A stretch of DNA of 64,000 nucleotides from an uncultured Candidatus Melainabacteria bacterium (GCA_947090755.1 CAMUPF010000004.1:1-64000); one strand, 5' to 3'; positions 41,799-51,271 are shown, numbered from the stretch's first letter. The notes: generated from the letters alone by a model not told the origin. Numbers and translations: made by a program.

Positions 41799-44700
41799 AT
41801 GAGAGGATCAAAAAAAACCGACAAAAAATTAATCCCGCTGATATTATGTTCAGTGTTGGTTTTACAGCAAACATTCGTTAATGCTTCGTTTGCCTCTGAG
41901 ATTATTGATGGGGCAGGAAATGCAGTTATCAAGCATCCGGGCACTCATGATTATCAGATTAGACCGGATTTATATAATGGCAAAGTAGGATTTAAGGAGT
42001 TTAATAAATTAGATCTTTCTAATGGTGATGTCTTAAACTTTATTTTTCAGGCATATAGAGGTTCTGTGCCGGAATCTCAGTACTGGGATATAGATACATT
42101 TGTTAACTTCGTTAACAGCCAAATCAATATTAAAGGTGTTGTTAATACTTTAAATACTTTTGCAGGTGAATTAAAGCAAAACGGTAATTTGGTATTTATT
42201 TCACCTGAAGGCATGGTTGTTGGCGCAAGCGGTGTTTTGAATGTTGGCAGTTTGAGTGTTTTCACTCCAACTACAGATGCATTTAATACATTGAAAGACG
42301 GTATGAGAACCGTTCCTACAAACTCAGTAGGACAGCAAATGGGTGAAGCAACCGATAAAACCTGGAATCCGAACGACGCTGCATTATATACCGGCGCCGG
42401 CCCGATTACAATTGACGGTAAAATCTTTGCCAGAGGCAATGTAGAACTCAACGGCGGTCAAATCGGTGTCGGAAGTACCGGTGCTGTTATTGCGGGACTC
42501 GGCGGGGACGCTGCTTCTACTATTATTACAAGTGCTGCGGCTGCCGAAACCTTGTTTAATCAGCTTGTTAGTACTGACAATATGGTAATCGGTAATGATT
42601 TTGCAAATTCTAACGGCGAAATTAAGATTACATCTAAAACCGGCACATCAGTCGCTGAAGGCGGAGCAATCAGAAACTTCGCAACAAACAGAAGTAACAC
42701 TACTATTACAAATACCGGCTCTAACGGTATTAATATTAACGGTGAGGTTTCTAACCCTAACGGTAATTTGACTATTACAAACAATGCAGGCGCGTTAAAT
42801 GTAGGTACTGCAGGTGATTTGAAAAACAAAGGTAATATGACCATTATCGGCCAAACTTCTAACACCGGCGTTACAATTAACGGTAAAGCTACTAACGATG
42901 GCAACATGGTTATTAAAAATAATGTTGGTGCTAACGGTTTGAAAATTGGCGGTAAAGTTACTAACAATACCGGAACCGCTGAAATTACTAACGTTCAAGG
43001 CGGTTTGCAGGTTACAAGCGGCGGTGTCGTTACATCCAACGGTACAAGCTTATTGATGGATAACCAAGGCGCGGGCGGCTTTACTGTTGACGGAACCGTT
43101 AACAACAATGCAGGTACCGCTACTCTTACTAACAGTAACAATGAGTTGTTAATCTCTTCAACGGGACGTGTTAATTCTAAAGGCACAAAATTGGATGTAA
43201 CAAATACAGGTACTAACGGCATGCATGTTCAAGGTATTGTAAGCCACCGCAATCCGTCAGGTACTGTTAACTTTACAAACTCTAATTCAAATATGATTAT
43301 CGGTCACGGCAGTACTGATTTTAACATTACTTCAGACGCTGATGTTAATATTAATGTTAATAACGGTAATGCTTATAACTACGGCGTTGTTAAAACTTTA
43401 ATCCAAACTATTAACGGTGCGGATTTGAATATTACCGCAACTAACGGTGCGATTGGTAAAGAAGTCGGCCCTTGTGCGGATGGCGTTTGCACCGGTATCG
43501 GCGGCGCTGACGCAAGAGATTTGACTAAATCAATCAACACCGAAATTGACGGTATTATTACCGCTAACAGCAAAGGCACTAGTGCCCTTGTTAATATGGC
43601 AAGTTTAAATAAAGATATGCACATCAACCAGATTAATTCTGATGGTCGTGTAATCCTTCTCGCCGACGACAAAATAAGCAAAGGTAGAACCGCTTATGAC
43701 ATTCTAAACAGAGCATTGGATTCTACAAAACCTAACGTTCAAGGTACAGGAATCTCAATTATTGCAAGCGGCGACATCGGTAAAAAATCTAATAAACTTA
43801 CATTTATCCAGAAAAATGGTGATTTCAACGATGCGTCATGGAACAATGATAAATTTAATTACAATCCGAAAAGCGGAGTCCAAGGCGTTGATATGTTAGC
43901 TATTAAAGATGTCAATGTTAAAGGACTTGATAACGCAGACGGAACTAAAAATGATACAAATGTTTGTGCAATTATTTCAAGAACAGGCAGCATTGATGCA
44001 GAATTCTCAGGCGATACTTACATCAAAGATATTACCGCTGAAAACAGAATTGATCTTGTTAACCGCGGCAAAAATATGTATATCGAAAACTTAGGCCAAT
44101 CACCTACTTACTACCCTGTAAAAGGTGATTACTACGGAAATAAAACCAATGTAATTCCTGAAAGAGTAACTGTTAAAGTCCTCGATTTAGGTACGGTTTC
44201 CAGCCCTAACACCGCAGCTGATTCAACTTTAGTTATCAAAGGCGGTCAAATTAACGGTGATGGTCAAGGCAGACCTAGTAAAGATCAAGATTTAATCATT
44301 ACTGTTGATAACGGCTATGTTGACGGCTATTACTTCAATATGGGTAAAAACAGAATGCCGGGCCACTCAACTGTCACCAAGCATGACGGAACAAATACAA
44401 TTACAAGCCCTAACGGCACAACAATCTCTGTCAGGGGCGAAGCCGTAAGACCTCATGATGTTGAAGGTATCGGCAGAAACAGAATTGAACGTAATTACTA
44501 TTACGGAAGCGATACAGGCATGACAGATCCTAACGGAACAGGTTCTGAACAGGGTGATGATCCAAACTATGATGGTAAGGATAGTCCTGATGGTGATGAT
44601 GATAACCTTGTTATTCCGGAACCGGATAGACCGGAACCTCCCGGACCAATTGATCCGCCGGATCCAATAGACCCTGTTGATCCAGATGATCCGGATAACC

Positions 44701-45740
44701 CTGTAAATCCGGTAGACCCTGTTGATCCAATCGATCCGGTAGATCCTGTCGACCCTGTCGACCCTACAGATCCGGTTGATCCTGATAATCCGGACAAACC
44801 GGACCCTGTCGACCCGTCAGATCCTGATAAACCGGTAGATCCAACAGACCCTATAGATCCGTCAAATCCTGACAAACCGGTTAATCCTGTCGATCCGGAT
44901 CCTTCAGATCCAAAAGATCCTGTAAATCCTGTCGATCCGACAGACCCGACCGATCCGGATAATCCTGTAGACCCAATCAATCCTACAGATCCTGAAAATC
45001 CGGATAAACCGGATGTTCCAGATAAACCGGTTAACCCTGTCGATCCCGAAAGACCGGATACTCCGGACCCTGTTGACCCGGAAAAACCGGATGTTCCAGA
45101 TAAACCAGATCCGGTAGACCCTGTTAACCCTGATCAACCAGACAAACCGGTTAACCCTGTCGATCCTGAAAATCCGGATGAGCCAAACCCACCGGTTAAT
45201 CCAGAAGATCCCGATAAGCCAGTTCCACCAGGGCCAGACCAACCGGATCCTCCAGGACCAAACCCTCCAGGACCAACTCCACCGGGCCCTAACCCGCCGG
45301 TTGATCCCGATCCTGATAATCCTAGACCATTATTCCAGTACGGTTACAAGCAAAGAGTAATGGAACACGGTATCGAAGCTATCGACAAACGTACACAAAT
45401 TCGTGTAAATGTTAACGAAACTTCAACTCCATTGACAATTGCAGAAAATTCAGAAGTTGAGTCTGTTGTTGATATATCAAGAGGCGGTATGTCAGTAACA
45501 CACAAAGATAAACTCAAAGTCGGTGATGTCGTTCCGGTACATATCAAGTACGGTGATATCGAAATCGATGCAAACGTCAAAGTCGTTTCAGCTACTAAAA
45601 ATCGTGCCGGAACACAGTTCGTTGATCTGGATGAGGCAACAGCAAACAAATTATTATACCTGAGTTTGTTGATGGATGGCGAAATTGATACTAAAGTTAC
45701 ATATACGGTCGGTGAAACAAATATCGCCGGTATGAAATAA
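41799..45740 (+). CDS. TPS-type filamentous adhesin with C-terminal PilZ domain
   Basis: 1313 residues. Signal-like N-terminus (LIPLILCSVLVLQQTF, ending ASFAS), then a two-partner-secretion/FHA N-terminal domain with GNLVFISPEGMVVGASGVLN, the counterpart of the NPNGI segment. About 200-900 is a parallel beta-helix with T-N-x-G-x-x-x-I-N-G type units (ITNNAGALNVGTAGDLKNKG). Residues about 940-1180 are Asp/Pro/Val repeats. The C-terminal 120 residues are a PilZ domain: RTQIR (RxxxR) and DISRGG (DxSxxG). PilZ domains normally bind c-di-GMP inside the cell, so the pairing with an exported adhesin is odd. No TpsB partner is in the window. Confidence 0.88.
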   Translation: MRGSKKTDKKLIPLILCSVLVLQQTFVNASFASEIIDGAGNAVIKHPGTHDYQIRPDLYNGKVGFKEFNKLDLSNGDVLNFIFQAYRGSVPESQYWDIDTFVNFVNSQINIKGVVNTLNTFAGELKQNGNLVFISPEGMVVGASGVLNVGSLSVFTPTTDAFNTLKDGMRTVPTNSVGQQMGEATDKTWNPNDAALYTGAGPITIDGKIFARGNVELNGGQIGVGSTGAVIAGLGGDAASTIITSAAAAETLFNQLVSTDNMVIGNDFANSNGEIKITSKTGTSVAEGGAIRNFATNRSNTTITNTGSNGININGEVSNPNGNLTITNNAGALNVGTAGDLKNKGNMTIIGQTSNTGVTINGKATNDGNMVIKNNVGANGLKIGGKVTNNTGTAEITNVQGGLQVTSGGVVTSNGTSLLMDNQGAGGFTVDGTVNNNAGTATLTNSNNELLISSTGRVNSKGTKLDVTNTGTNGMHVQGIVSHRNPSGTVNFTNSNSNMIIGHGSTDFNITSDADVNINVNNGNAYNYGVVKTLIQTINGADLNITATNGAIGKEVGPCADGVCTGIGGADARDLTKSINTEIDGIITANSKGTSALVNMASLNKDMHINQINSDGRVILLADDKISKGRTAYDILNRALDSTKPNVQGTGISIIASGDIGKKSNKLTFIQKNGDFNDASWNNDKFNYNPKSGVQGVDMLAIKDVNVKGLDNADGTKNDTNVCAIISRTGSIDAEFSGDTYIKDITAENRIDLVNRGKNMYIENLGQSPTYYPVKGDYYGNKTNVIPERVTVKVLDLGTVSSPNTAADSTLVIKGGQINGDGQGRPSKDQDLIITVDNGYVDGYYFNMGKNRMPGHSTVTKHDGTNTITSPNGTTISVRGEAVRPHDVEGIGRNRIERNYYYGSDTGMTDPNGTGSEQGDDPNYDGKDSPDGDDDNLVIPEPDRPEPPGPIDPPDPIDPVDPDDPDNPVNPVDPVDPIDPVDPVDPVDPTDPVDPDNPDKPDPVDPSDPDKPVDPTDPIDPSNPDKPVNPVDPDPSDPKDPVNPVDPTDPTDPDNPVDPINPTDPENPDKPDVPDKPVNPVDPERPDTPDPVDPEKPDVPDKPDPVDPVNPDQPDKPVNPVDPENPDEPNPPVNPEDPDKPVPPGPDQPDPPGPNPPGPTPPGPNPPVDPDPDNPRPLFQYGYKQRVMEHGIEAIDKRTQIRVNVNETSTPLTIAENSEVESVVDISRGGMSVTHKDKLKVGDVVPVHIKYGDIEIDANVKVVSATKNRAGTQFVDLDEATANKLLYLSLLMDGEIDTKVTYTVGETNIAGMK
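44640..45320 (+). repeat. Tandem DPV/DKP/DNP coding repeats
   Basis: About 680 bp of near-periodic 9 bp units encoding Asp-Pro-Val, Asp-Pro-Thr, Asp-Lys-Pro and similar triplets. The codons are varied (GAC/GAT, CCT/CCG/CCA), which limits slippage. It forms a stiff acidic stalk between the beta-helix and the PilZ domain. Confidence 0.9.
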
Positions 45741-45745
45741 AAATT

Positions 45746-45773
45746 AAAGGTTCCTGAATAATCAGGAACCTTT
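45746..45773. terminator. Bidirectional terminator after adhesin
   Basis: AAAGGTTCCTGA - ataa - TCAGGAACCTTT followed by TTTTTT; lies between convergent genes. Confidence 0.93.
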
Positions 45774-45774
45774 T

Positions 45775-46698
45775 TTATATGTTTAATTTTTCTTTTACTA
45801 TGTATAGAGGTCTGTCTTTTGCTTCCTCATAAATCCTGCCGACATATTCTCCAAGTATTCCCAGCGCAAATAATTGAATTGCACCGGTTAAAAATACCGC
45901 AGCTATGACCGCGAGTATTAAAAATATCGGCGGATACGTAAATAGACCGAAGAAGAATATTACTAAAGATAAAATTAATAATATTACTCCCAGTATGTGG
46001 ATGAGTTTTAAGGGTTTTGTAGAAAAAGATAAAATTCCATCAGCCGCAAGTTTAAGCATTTTGGAAAGCGGATATTTTGTTGTTCCTGCAAATCGTTCAT
46101 CCCTGTCATAAAATAATGGCGTGCTTTTGAATCCGGCCCAAGGAACCATCGCCCGAAGAAATCTGTGTTTTTCCGGCATGTTTTGAATCGCTTCAACAAC
46201 TTCTCTTGTGATTAGTCTGAAATCTCCTGTATCTGTCGGAACTTTAACCTGACAGAGTGCATCAAAAACACGATAGAACGCAAAAGCTGTGAACTTTTTA
46301 AACGCAGTTTCTTTCCTGCGTTTAAGTCGTTTACCGTAAACGACTTGATATCCTTCTGTGGCTTTTTCATACATATCTTTGATAAGTTCAGGCGGATCTT
46401 GCAAATCTGCGTCGATTATCGCTGCATAATCCCCTTTTGAGTAATCAATTCCGGCGCTTACTGCAAACTGGTGGCCAAAATTACGTGAGAAACTCACCAC
46501 TTTTACAAACGGATATTTTTCTGAAAAGTCTTTTAAAATTTCAAAACTTTTGTCTTTTGAACCATCATCTACGAATATAAAATTTACATCCAATTGGGTG
46601 TAAAGTGATTCTCTAACATTTATTAGCCGCTTTAGTGTTTCAGACAGGCATTCTTCTTCATTGTAAACAGGTACAATAATATCAAGGGTTTTGCGCAT
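45775..46698 (-). CDS. Family 2 glycosyltransferase, polyprenyl-phosphate type
   Basis: 307 residues. Catalytic domain 1-225: DIIVPVYNEEECLSETLKRL, FVDDGSKD, YAAIIDADLQDPPELI (DAD and QDPPE) and GDFRLITREVVEAI. Two C-terminal membrane helices (ILGVILLILSLVIFFFGLFT; ILAVIAAVFLTGAIQLFALG) and GEYVGRIYEEAKDRPLYIV match GtrB/DPM-like enzymes that load sugar onto undecaprenyl phosphate. The neighbouring kdsD-like gene (1 nt overlap) suggests a role in envelope polysaccharide. Confidence 0.92.
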   Translation of the reverse strand: MRKTLDIIVPVYNEEECLSETLKRLINVRESLYTQLDVNFIFVDDGSKDKSFEILKDFSEKYPFVKVVSFSRNFGHQFAVSAGIDYSKGDYAAIIDADLQDPPELIKDMYEKATEGYQVVYGKRLKRRKETAFKKFTAFAFYRVFDALCQVKVPTDTGDFRLITREVVEAIQNMPEKHRFLRAMVPWAGFKSTPLFYDRDERFAGTTKYPLSKMLKLAADGILSFSTKPLKLIHILGVILLILSLVIFFFGLFTYPPIFLILAVIAAVFLTGAIQLFALGILGEYVGRIYEEAKDRPLYIVKEKLNI

Positions 46699-47678
46699 TA
46701 TACAACTCCATTGTTAAGTAAATCGTGGATGTGGATTACCCCGATTGGCTTATTGTTTTCGACGACAAATAGGTTTGTGATTTTCTTGTCATGCATTATT
46801 TTTAAGGCTTCGGAAGCGAGTGCTTCTTTAGAAATTGTTTTAGGGTTTCGGGTCATAAGACTGCAGGCCTGTTGCTCCAGGATTTGAGGGGAAAGACATC
46901 TTCTCAAGTCGCCATCAGTCAACATACCGGTTAAAAGTCCGGAAGCGTTTACGAAACCGACGCAGCCAAGACGTTTTGATGTCATTTCAAGTAATGCTGC
47001 CTGCATATTGGTATGTTCTTCCAGAATCGGCATTTCTTCGCCGGTGTGCATAAGATCTGAAACTCTTTGTAAAATTGAACCGAGTTTGCCGCCCGGATGT
47101 CTGGCGTTAAAGTCTTCTTTAGAAAATCCGTTACGTTCAATCATACCGATTGTGAGGATATCACCAAGAACTAACGTGGCAGTGGTAGAACTTGTAGGTG
47201 CAAGGCCTAAAGGGCATGCTTCGCCGTTATTTGGAAGCCGTAAAACAATATCGCCGGCTTTACCAAGTGAACTTTCAGAATTTTTTGTTACTGCAATTAG
47301 CGGTATACCGAAGCGTTTGCAGTAGTTAAGAATGTCAATAAGCTCTTTAGACTCCCCGCTGTTAGAAATTGCAATAACAACATCTTTTTCTGTAATCATC
47401 CCCAAATCACCGTGACTTGCTTCTGCCGGATGTACAAAAAATGACGGTGTGCCGGTTGAGGCTAAAGATGCCGCAATTTTTTTACCTATGTGGCCGGATT
47501 TACCCATTCCGGTAATAATGATTCTGCCTGCCGCTTTTTCCATTAAGTCAAGCGCCTGCGTAAGAGAACCGTCTGAAAGGGTTCCGCGAAGTTTGTTTAT
47601 TGTATCTATTTCCGAATCTATTGTTCTGAATGCTGAATTCAAGTCTGTATGTGTTTGTTCCGCCGTCATAGTAATCAT
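46698..47678 (-). CDS. kdsD: D-arabinose 5-phosphate isomerase (KdsD/KpsF/GutQ)
   Basis: 326 residues: SIS sugar isomerase domain (GRIIITGMGKSGHIGKKIAA, FVHPAEASHGDLGMI, ISNSGESKELIDIL) and two CBS domains (DLMHTGEEMPILEEHTNMQA; SLMTRNPKTISKEALASEA). It makes arabinose 5-phosphate, the precursor of KDO in lipopolysaccharide or capsule. ATG at 47678 has AGGAG 6 nt upstream. Overlap with the GT2 gene gives a two-gene operon. Confidence 0.93.
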   Translation of the reverse strand: MITMTAEQTHTDLNSAFRTIDSEIDTINKLRGTLSDGSLTQALDLMEKAAGRIIITGMGKSGHIGKKIAASLASTGTPSFFVHPAEASHGDLGMITEKDVVIAISNSGESKELIDILNYCKRFGIPLIAVTKNSESSLGKAGDIVLRLPNNGEACPLGLAPTSSTTATLVLGDILTIGMIERNGFSKEDFNARHPGGKLGSILQRVSDLMHTGEEMPILEEHTNMQAALLEMTSKRLGCVGFVNASGLLTGMLTDGDLRRCLSPQILEQQACSLMTRNPKTISKEALASEALKIMHDKKITNLFVVENNKPIGVIHIHDLLNNGVV

Positions 47679-47802
47679 ATTAACTCCTGTTATTCCTTAT
47701 CTGATTTAACCATAAATCGATAACGGTTGCCACTAGTATGAAGAAAATTTAACAACATGGGCAGGTTTTTAACCGCGTGTTAATATTATATAGTTGCCCT
47801 AG

Positions 47803-47915
47803 AAAGACTCGCGCTAAGGAACGTGAGAGAGTCTTTTGAGTGGCGTATTAGACAGCGGAGTCGCGGGTTGGCCTGCGTGAGCAGGACAAGCAGGCGACGG
47901 AGAACTGCTTTTAAC
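47803..47915 (+). ncRNA. Structured element, copy 2
   Basis: Hairpin 1 has stem AAAGACTC (47803-47810) / GAGTCTTT (47829-47836), around an 18 nt loop that agrees with copy 1 at 13 of 18 positions. It is followed by the identical word GAGTGGCGTATTAGACAGCG and a nested hairpin with GTCGC/GCGAC outside and CCTGC/GCAGG inside (GTGA loop), ending AGAACTGCTTTTAA. Compared with copy 1 at 15411, every stem has changed bases yet still pairs. It lies directly before the ribosome-binding site (AAGGAG) of the next gene, so it could be a 5' UTR control element. Confidence 0.65.
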
Positions 47916-47932
47916 TTATTAAGGAGTGTTTT

Positions 47933-49105
47933 ATGGATATCAAAATTAACGATAAATTGGTGGCGTTTACAGGTTGTATTGGCCGACGCTCATATATTTT
48001 GAATTTAATGTATATTTCAATGATTACAGCGATTTTATCGATGCCGTTTTCTATTTGGCTGGCGGCTTCTGTTCAAAATCCGCTTGAGGCGTTTAATGTA
48101 GGAGCGCTTCTTCGAACGGCTCCGGTGTTTGCGAAATTTTTCTGGGGTGTTGCCTGTGTGATTTCTTCGGTACTGGGTTCGGGACTGCTTTTACGCAGAA
48201 TCGCTGATATTCGAGGCGAAGAAGGACTTGCCGGGTACCTCTGGACGGCGGTTTTAGTTATTGCTCCTTATTTGTGGATTATTAAAACTAATCCGTTGAC
48301 GGTTCTGGTATTTATATTATGTCTTATCGCGGGATATTTGATGATGGCTCTCCCCGGTAAAATTACAGGTCAAATCCCCCATGACCCTCTAAAACGCTTC
48401 AACTGGGGCGCTTTTTGGGGAACATGGATTTGGGGCCTATTTAATAAAACATATATTACTTTATGGTCGCTTATTTTGTTCTTTACTCCTGCTTTCTTCT
48501 CCTGGGCAATTGTTTGCGGTATTAAGGGTAACGAGTGGGCGTTTCAAAATCAGAATTGTAATATAGAACATCTTGAAGAGTTTAATAAAGGTCAGAAACA
48601 TCAGGCAATCGTATGGAATGCTCTTGCCGCGTTTTTTATGTTTATCATGCCGGTAATAGTAACATTTTTGATTGTTGCGTTCCTTGTTACCGGAGCCTTA
48701 AAAGACCCGGAAGGTGCACAAAAATTTATGGAAAAATCTGAAAATTTCATAGCGTCAATAGTGGAAGACACATTTGACAGCTACGATATTGGTAAAGATG
48801 AAAACCGCTTTTATATTGACCCGCAAAAATGGGTTGGACTTACATATAACGAAAGATATAATACTCTTAAGGGTGCGGCAACACTTGCTTCTATAAAAAA
48901 ACACCATTCTGATGAGTCATATAAAGGAAGTCAGTCTTCTGAGATATTTAGGACAAAAATTTATAGCACTTACAACGATGAACTTCTTGCAGAATTTAAA
49001 ATGGATGAAACGCAGGATTTAAAGGATTTTAAATCAGCGTTCAAAGCAGTGATGAATGGTCTGTATTTTAATACAAATCCGGAACTCCCGCCGCCATTAC
49101 CATAA
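47933..49105 (+). CDS. DUF805/DUF2628-like multi-TM protein
   Basis: 390 residues. The N-terminal part (GCIGRRSYILNLMYISMITA, LLLRRIADIRGEEGLAGYLW) has the DUF805 outline; the middle (FNWGAFWGTWIWGLFNKTYI, GNEWAFQNQ) resembles DUF2628-type domains. About seven membrane helices up to residue 260 (last: MPVIVTFLIVAFLVTGAL), then a soluble 125-residue C-terminal domain (YIDPQKWVGLTYNERYNTLK) unlike any family known to me, ending in NPELPPPLP. The structured element at 47803 sits just upstream of its ribosome-binding site. Confidence 0.78.
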   Translation: MDIKINDKLVAFTGCIGRRSYILNLMYISMITAILSMPFSIWLAASVQNPLEAFNVGALLRTAPVFAKFFWGVACVISSVLGSGLLLRRIADIRGEEGLAGYLWTAVLVIAPYLWIIKTNPLTVLVFILCLIAGYLMMALPGKITGQIPHDPLKRFNWGAFWGTWIWGLFNKTYITLWSLILFFTPAFFSWAIVCGIKGNEWAFQNQNCNIEHLEEFNKGQKHQAIVWNALAAFFMFIMPVIVTFLIVAFLVTGALKDPEGAQKFMEKSENFIASIVEDTFDSYDIGKDENRFYIDPQKWVGLTYNERYNTLKGAATLASIKKHHSDESYKGSQSSEIFRTKIYSTYNDELLAEFKMDETQDLKDFKSAFKAVMNGLYFNTNPELPPPLP

Positions 49106-49128
49106 GATATAAAGAAGTGTTAAATGCT

Positions 49129-49159
49129 AAAAAAAAGAGGCTTTATGCCTCTTTTTTTT
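49129..49159. terminator. Terminator-like hairpin
   Basis: AAAAAAAAGAGGC - tttat - GCCTCTTTTTTTT, between two convergent genes. The stop codon of the minus-strand gene lies inside the hairpin. Confidence 0.85.
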
Positions 49160-50702
49160 CGTGGTAATCTGTCATGCCCGGGAAGCTGTTTTGTCCCGTC
49201 ATTTTGGCTGTTATCCAGTACTGGATTTTTGGAATCAACGTTGAAAGGAATAGTGCTGAAATTCCAAATCCTACTACTCTGTTGAAGGCGTTCTTCGCAA
49301 AATTCATTTTATCAGCGTTTTCAATCGTTTTGAGCGTAATCTTTTTGCCGCTGTGTTCTGCTTTTTTAATGATTGCTTCAATATAGGTTTTCATATCATC
49401 TTTTAATGATTTGAGTTCATCCTGTGATACAAATCTGTATGGATCCTGATGTTTGTAAGTAGTGGATTTGCCAAACATATCGTTATTAGACGCAAGTCCG
49501 TATAGATTATTTAAAAATTCCGGCATATTTAAGGCGCCGCCTTTGAATACATCTTCAACCTGAACTTTGGTCAGAACGCTTACACCCTCTTTTTTCGGCT
49601 GAAGGGTGGACATTCTTTTTGCGCAATCTATGTAATCTTTAATCTGTGCAGGTTTAAGTTCCGGATTTTTCTTGATTTGCGTAATCAAATCATCAAGTTT
49701 TATGATGTCATGGTCAAATTTTGAATCCAGTTCTTTTGTCATAAAGCCGGTATTTGTGTCATCGCCTAAGGCTAGTTTTCTAAACTCGGCCGCGCTCAAT
49801 CCGCCTTTATTATCCGCAAACGCAAGTTTTATCTGATCTGTAACCTGCTTAGATGCAACAGGATCGAGCCTTGTTTTTTTACCGGTATCAAGCCAGTTTA
49901 ACCATGAGTGGATGTTAGGAATACTGAACATATAGAAATAAATTGAAGATAGGTCGCGGAAAAGAACTTCGGTTCGTTCGTGCTGGTTTCTTGAACTTAT
50001 TGCACGACCGCCGGCAATACCTGCATCTGTTGAAAGTAGTTGATAAATATTATCGTTTTCAAAGTGGTTCGCGAGTGATAGGATTCCCTGCGCGGACATA
50101 CCAAATGAAAGTCCTTTTTTCTTGTTTCCATTTTCTTCTGTGAATTTGTCCATTGAATAATTAAAATATTCCTGTTGCTGTGGTTTATGTTGTCTTGCAG
50201 CGGCTTTCTCTTCTCGCTCATTGTGAAGTTTAACGGTAATTTTCTGGTTGATTCTAGGTACGACAAGCCCAACCAGAATGTTCGCTAAAATAATACTTGC
50301 ACCAACTTTTGCAAGTTTAAATTTGCCGATAGTTTTTTCGCTAATGCCCTTACCTTTGTCTTTTAAGTAGTTAGCAAGCGGGTTTCTAAGTCTGTCACGA
50401 CCAACATCAAAGTTCGTATCGACAAGGTTAAGTGTCTTTTTGCCAATCCAGTCGTTCATTCTGTTGAACATTTTAACGCCTGCAAACCAGAATGCCGCGC
50501 CTATAGCTTCTTCAGTGAATCGCTCTCTGGCCTCGTCAAATCCGCCTCTTTTGTAGGCCTGAATGGTTCTGCCGCCGGTAACGAAGCATTCCAAACCGAT
50601 CAAAGGAAGCATCGCTCCGGTGCCCATTCCACGGGCAAAACGGCGTGCAAAACCGTAATTGTTTATTGATTGAGGTTTTATACTTGTTGGATTAATCGGC
50701 AT
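49143..50702 (-). CDS. Unknown 519-residue membrane-associated protein
   Basis: It begins MPINPTSIKPQSINNYGFAR, followed by RRFARGMGTGAMLPLIGLEC and AIGAAFWFAGVKMFNRMNDW. Hydrophobic segments are near 20-40, 70-90, 130-155 (VGASIILANILVGLVVPRIN) and the C-terminus (VGFGISALFLSTLIPKIQYW). The middle (170-480) is soluble and helical. Its outline, with early and late hydrophobic segments and no signal peptide, recurs in the 370-residue protein at 59821; both are likely lineage-specific. Function unknown. Confidence 0.7.
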   Translation of the reverse strand: MPINPTSIKPQSINNYGFARRFARGMGTGAMLPLIGLECFVTGGRTIQAYKRGGFDEARERFTEEAIGAAFWFAGVKMFNRMNDWIGKKTLNLVDTNFDVGRDRLRNPLANYLKDKGKGISEKTIGKFKLAKVGASIILANILVGLVVPRINQKITVKLHNEREEKAAARQHKPQQQEYFNYSMDKFTEENGNKKKGLSFGMSAQGILSLANHFENDNIYQLLSTDAGIAGGRAISSRNQHERTEVLFRDLSSIYFYMFSIPNIHSWLNWLDTGKKTRLDPVASKQVTDQIKLAFADNKGGLSAAEFRKLALGDDTNTGFMTKELDSKFDHDIIKLDDLITQIKKNPELKPAQIKDYIDCAKRMSTLQPKKEGVSVLTKVQVEDVFKGGALNMPEFLNNLYGLASNNDMFGKSTTYKHQDPYRFVSQDELKSLKDDMKTYIEAIIKKAEHSGKKITLKTIENADKMNFAKNAFNRVVGFGISALFLSTLIPKIQYWITAKMTGQNSFPGMTDYHEKKEA

Positions 50703-50826
50703 AGTTATGAATTTAATATCTTTTTCCGGTCTTGTCGTACAGTGTTTGAAGTAATGTGAATGATGAAATTTGCTATATCTTTAAGAAATTGTAACATGAA
50801 AAGTATAAATGAAAAATTGTTCGGGC

Positions 50827-50854
50827 TTGAAAACGTGAAGAATTGTGTTAAAAT
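50827..50854 (+). promoter_or_regulatory. Promoter of tmRNA gene
   Basis: TTGAAA (50827-50832), 16 nt spacer, TAAAAT (50849-50854), 28 nt before the mature 5' end, leaving a short leader for RNase P to remove. Confidence 0.6.
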
Positions 50855-50882
50855 AATGAAAAGTACATTAAAAATTAAATAT

Positions 50883-51271
50883 GGGGATGTTCTGGATTAG
50901 ACAGGATGTTCGGTTGAAACAGGTTGCGTGTTCGGGTGCTGTTCCCGATTATCAACAAGCAAACTAATAAGTGCAAACAACACTGTAAACGCTCGTAACG
51001 CATTTTCATATGCACAAGCTGCCTAAGTCGCAGTAGAGCCTCTCGTAGTTCCCAGCTTGCCGGAATTGCGGGACAATTATGCAAGCCGCAGTATGTTGAT
51101 GACGGTAGACATATCAAGCAAGCCGTTGGAAGTTAGCCATTCTGCAAAAATGGCTTTGATGTATAGATGGTAGTGATTTTATCCTATATACATTGAGGGT
51201 AATTAAAATCTACACACGTAGAGATTTGTTTAAATCCATTTTGGACGCGGGTTCGACTCCCGCCATCTCCA
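50883..51271 (+). ncRNA. ssrA: Transfer-messenger RNA (tmRNA)
   Basis: About 389 nt. 5' GGGGATG pairs with 3' CATCTCC; T arm GCGGGTTCGACTCCCGC and discriminator A; CCA not encoded. The tag frame (50973-51026) reads ANNTVNARNAFSYAQAA, then TAA. It rescues stalled ribosomes with SmpB. The ANN start is like cyanobacterial tags; the end AQAA departs from the common ALAA. A strong terminator follows. Confidence 0.95.

Noticed and set aside
44567-45242. Gly/Ser- and Ile/Arg-rich frames opposite the Asp-Pro repeats
   Set aside because: Antisense shadows of the repeat region of the adhesin; no ribosome-binding site.
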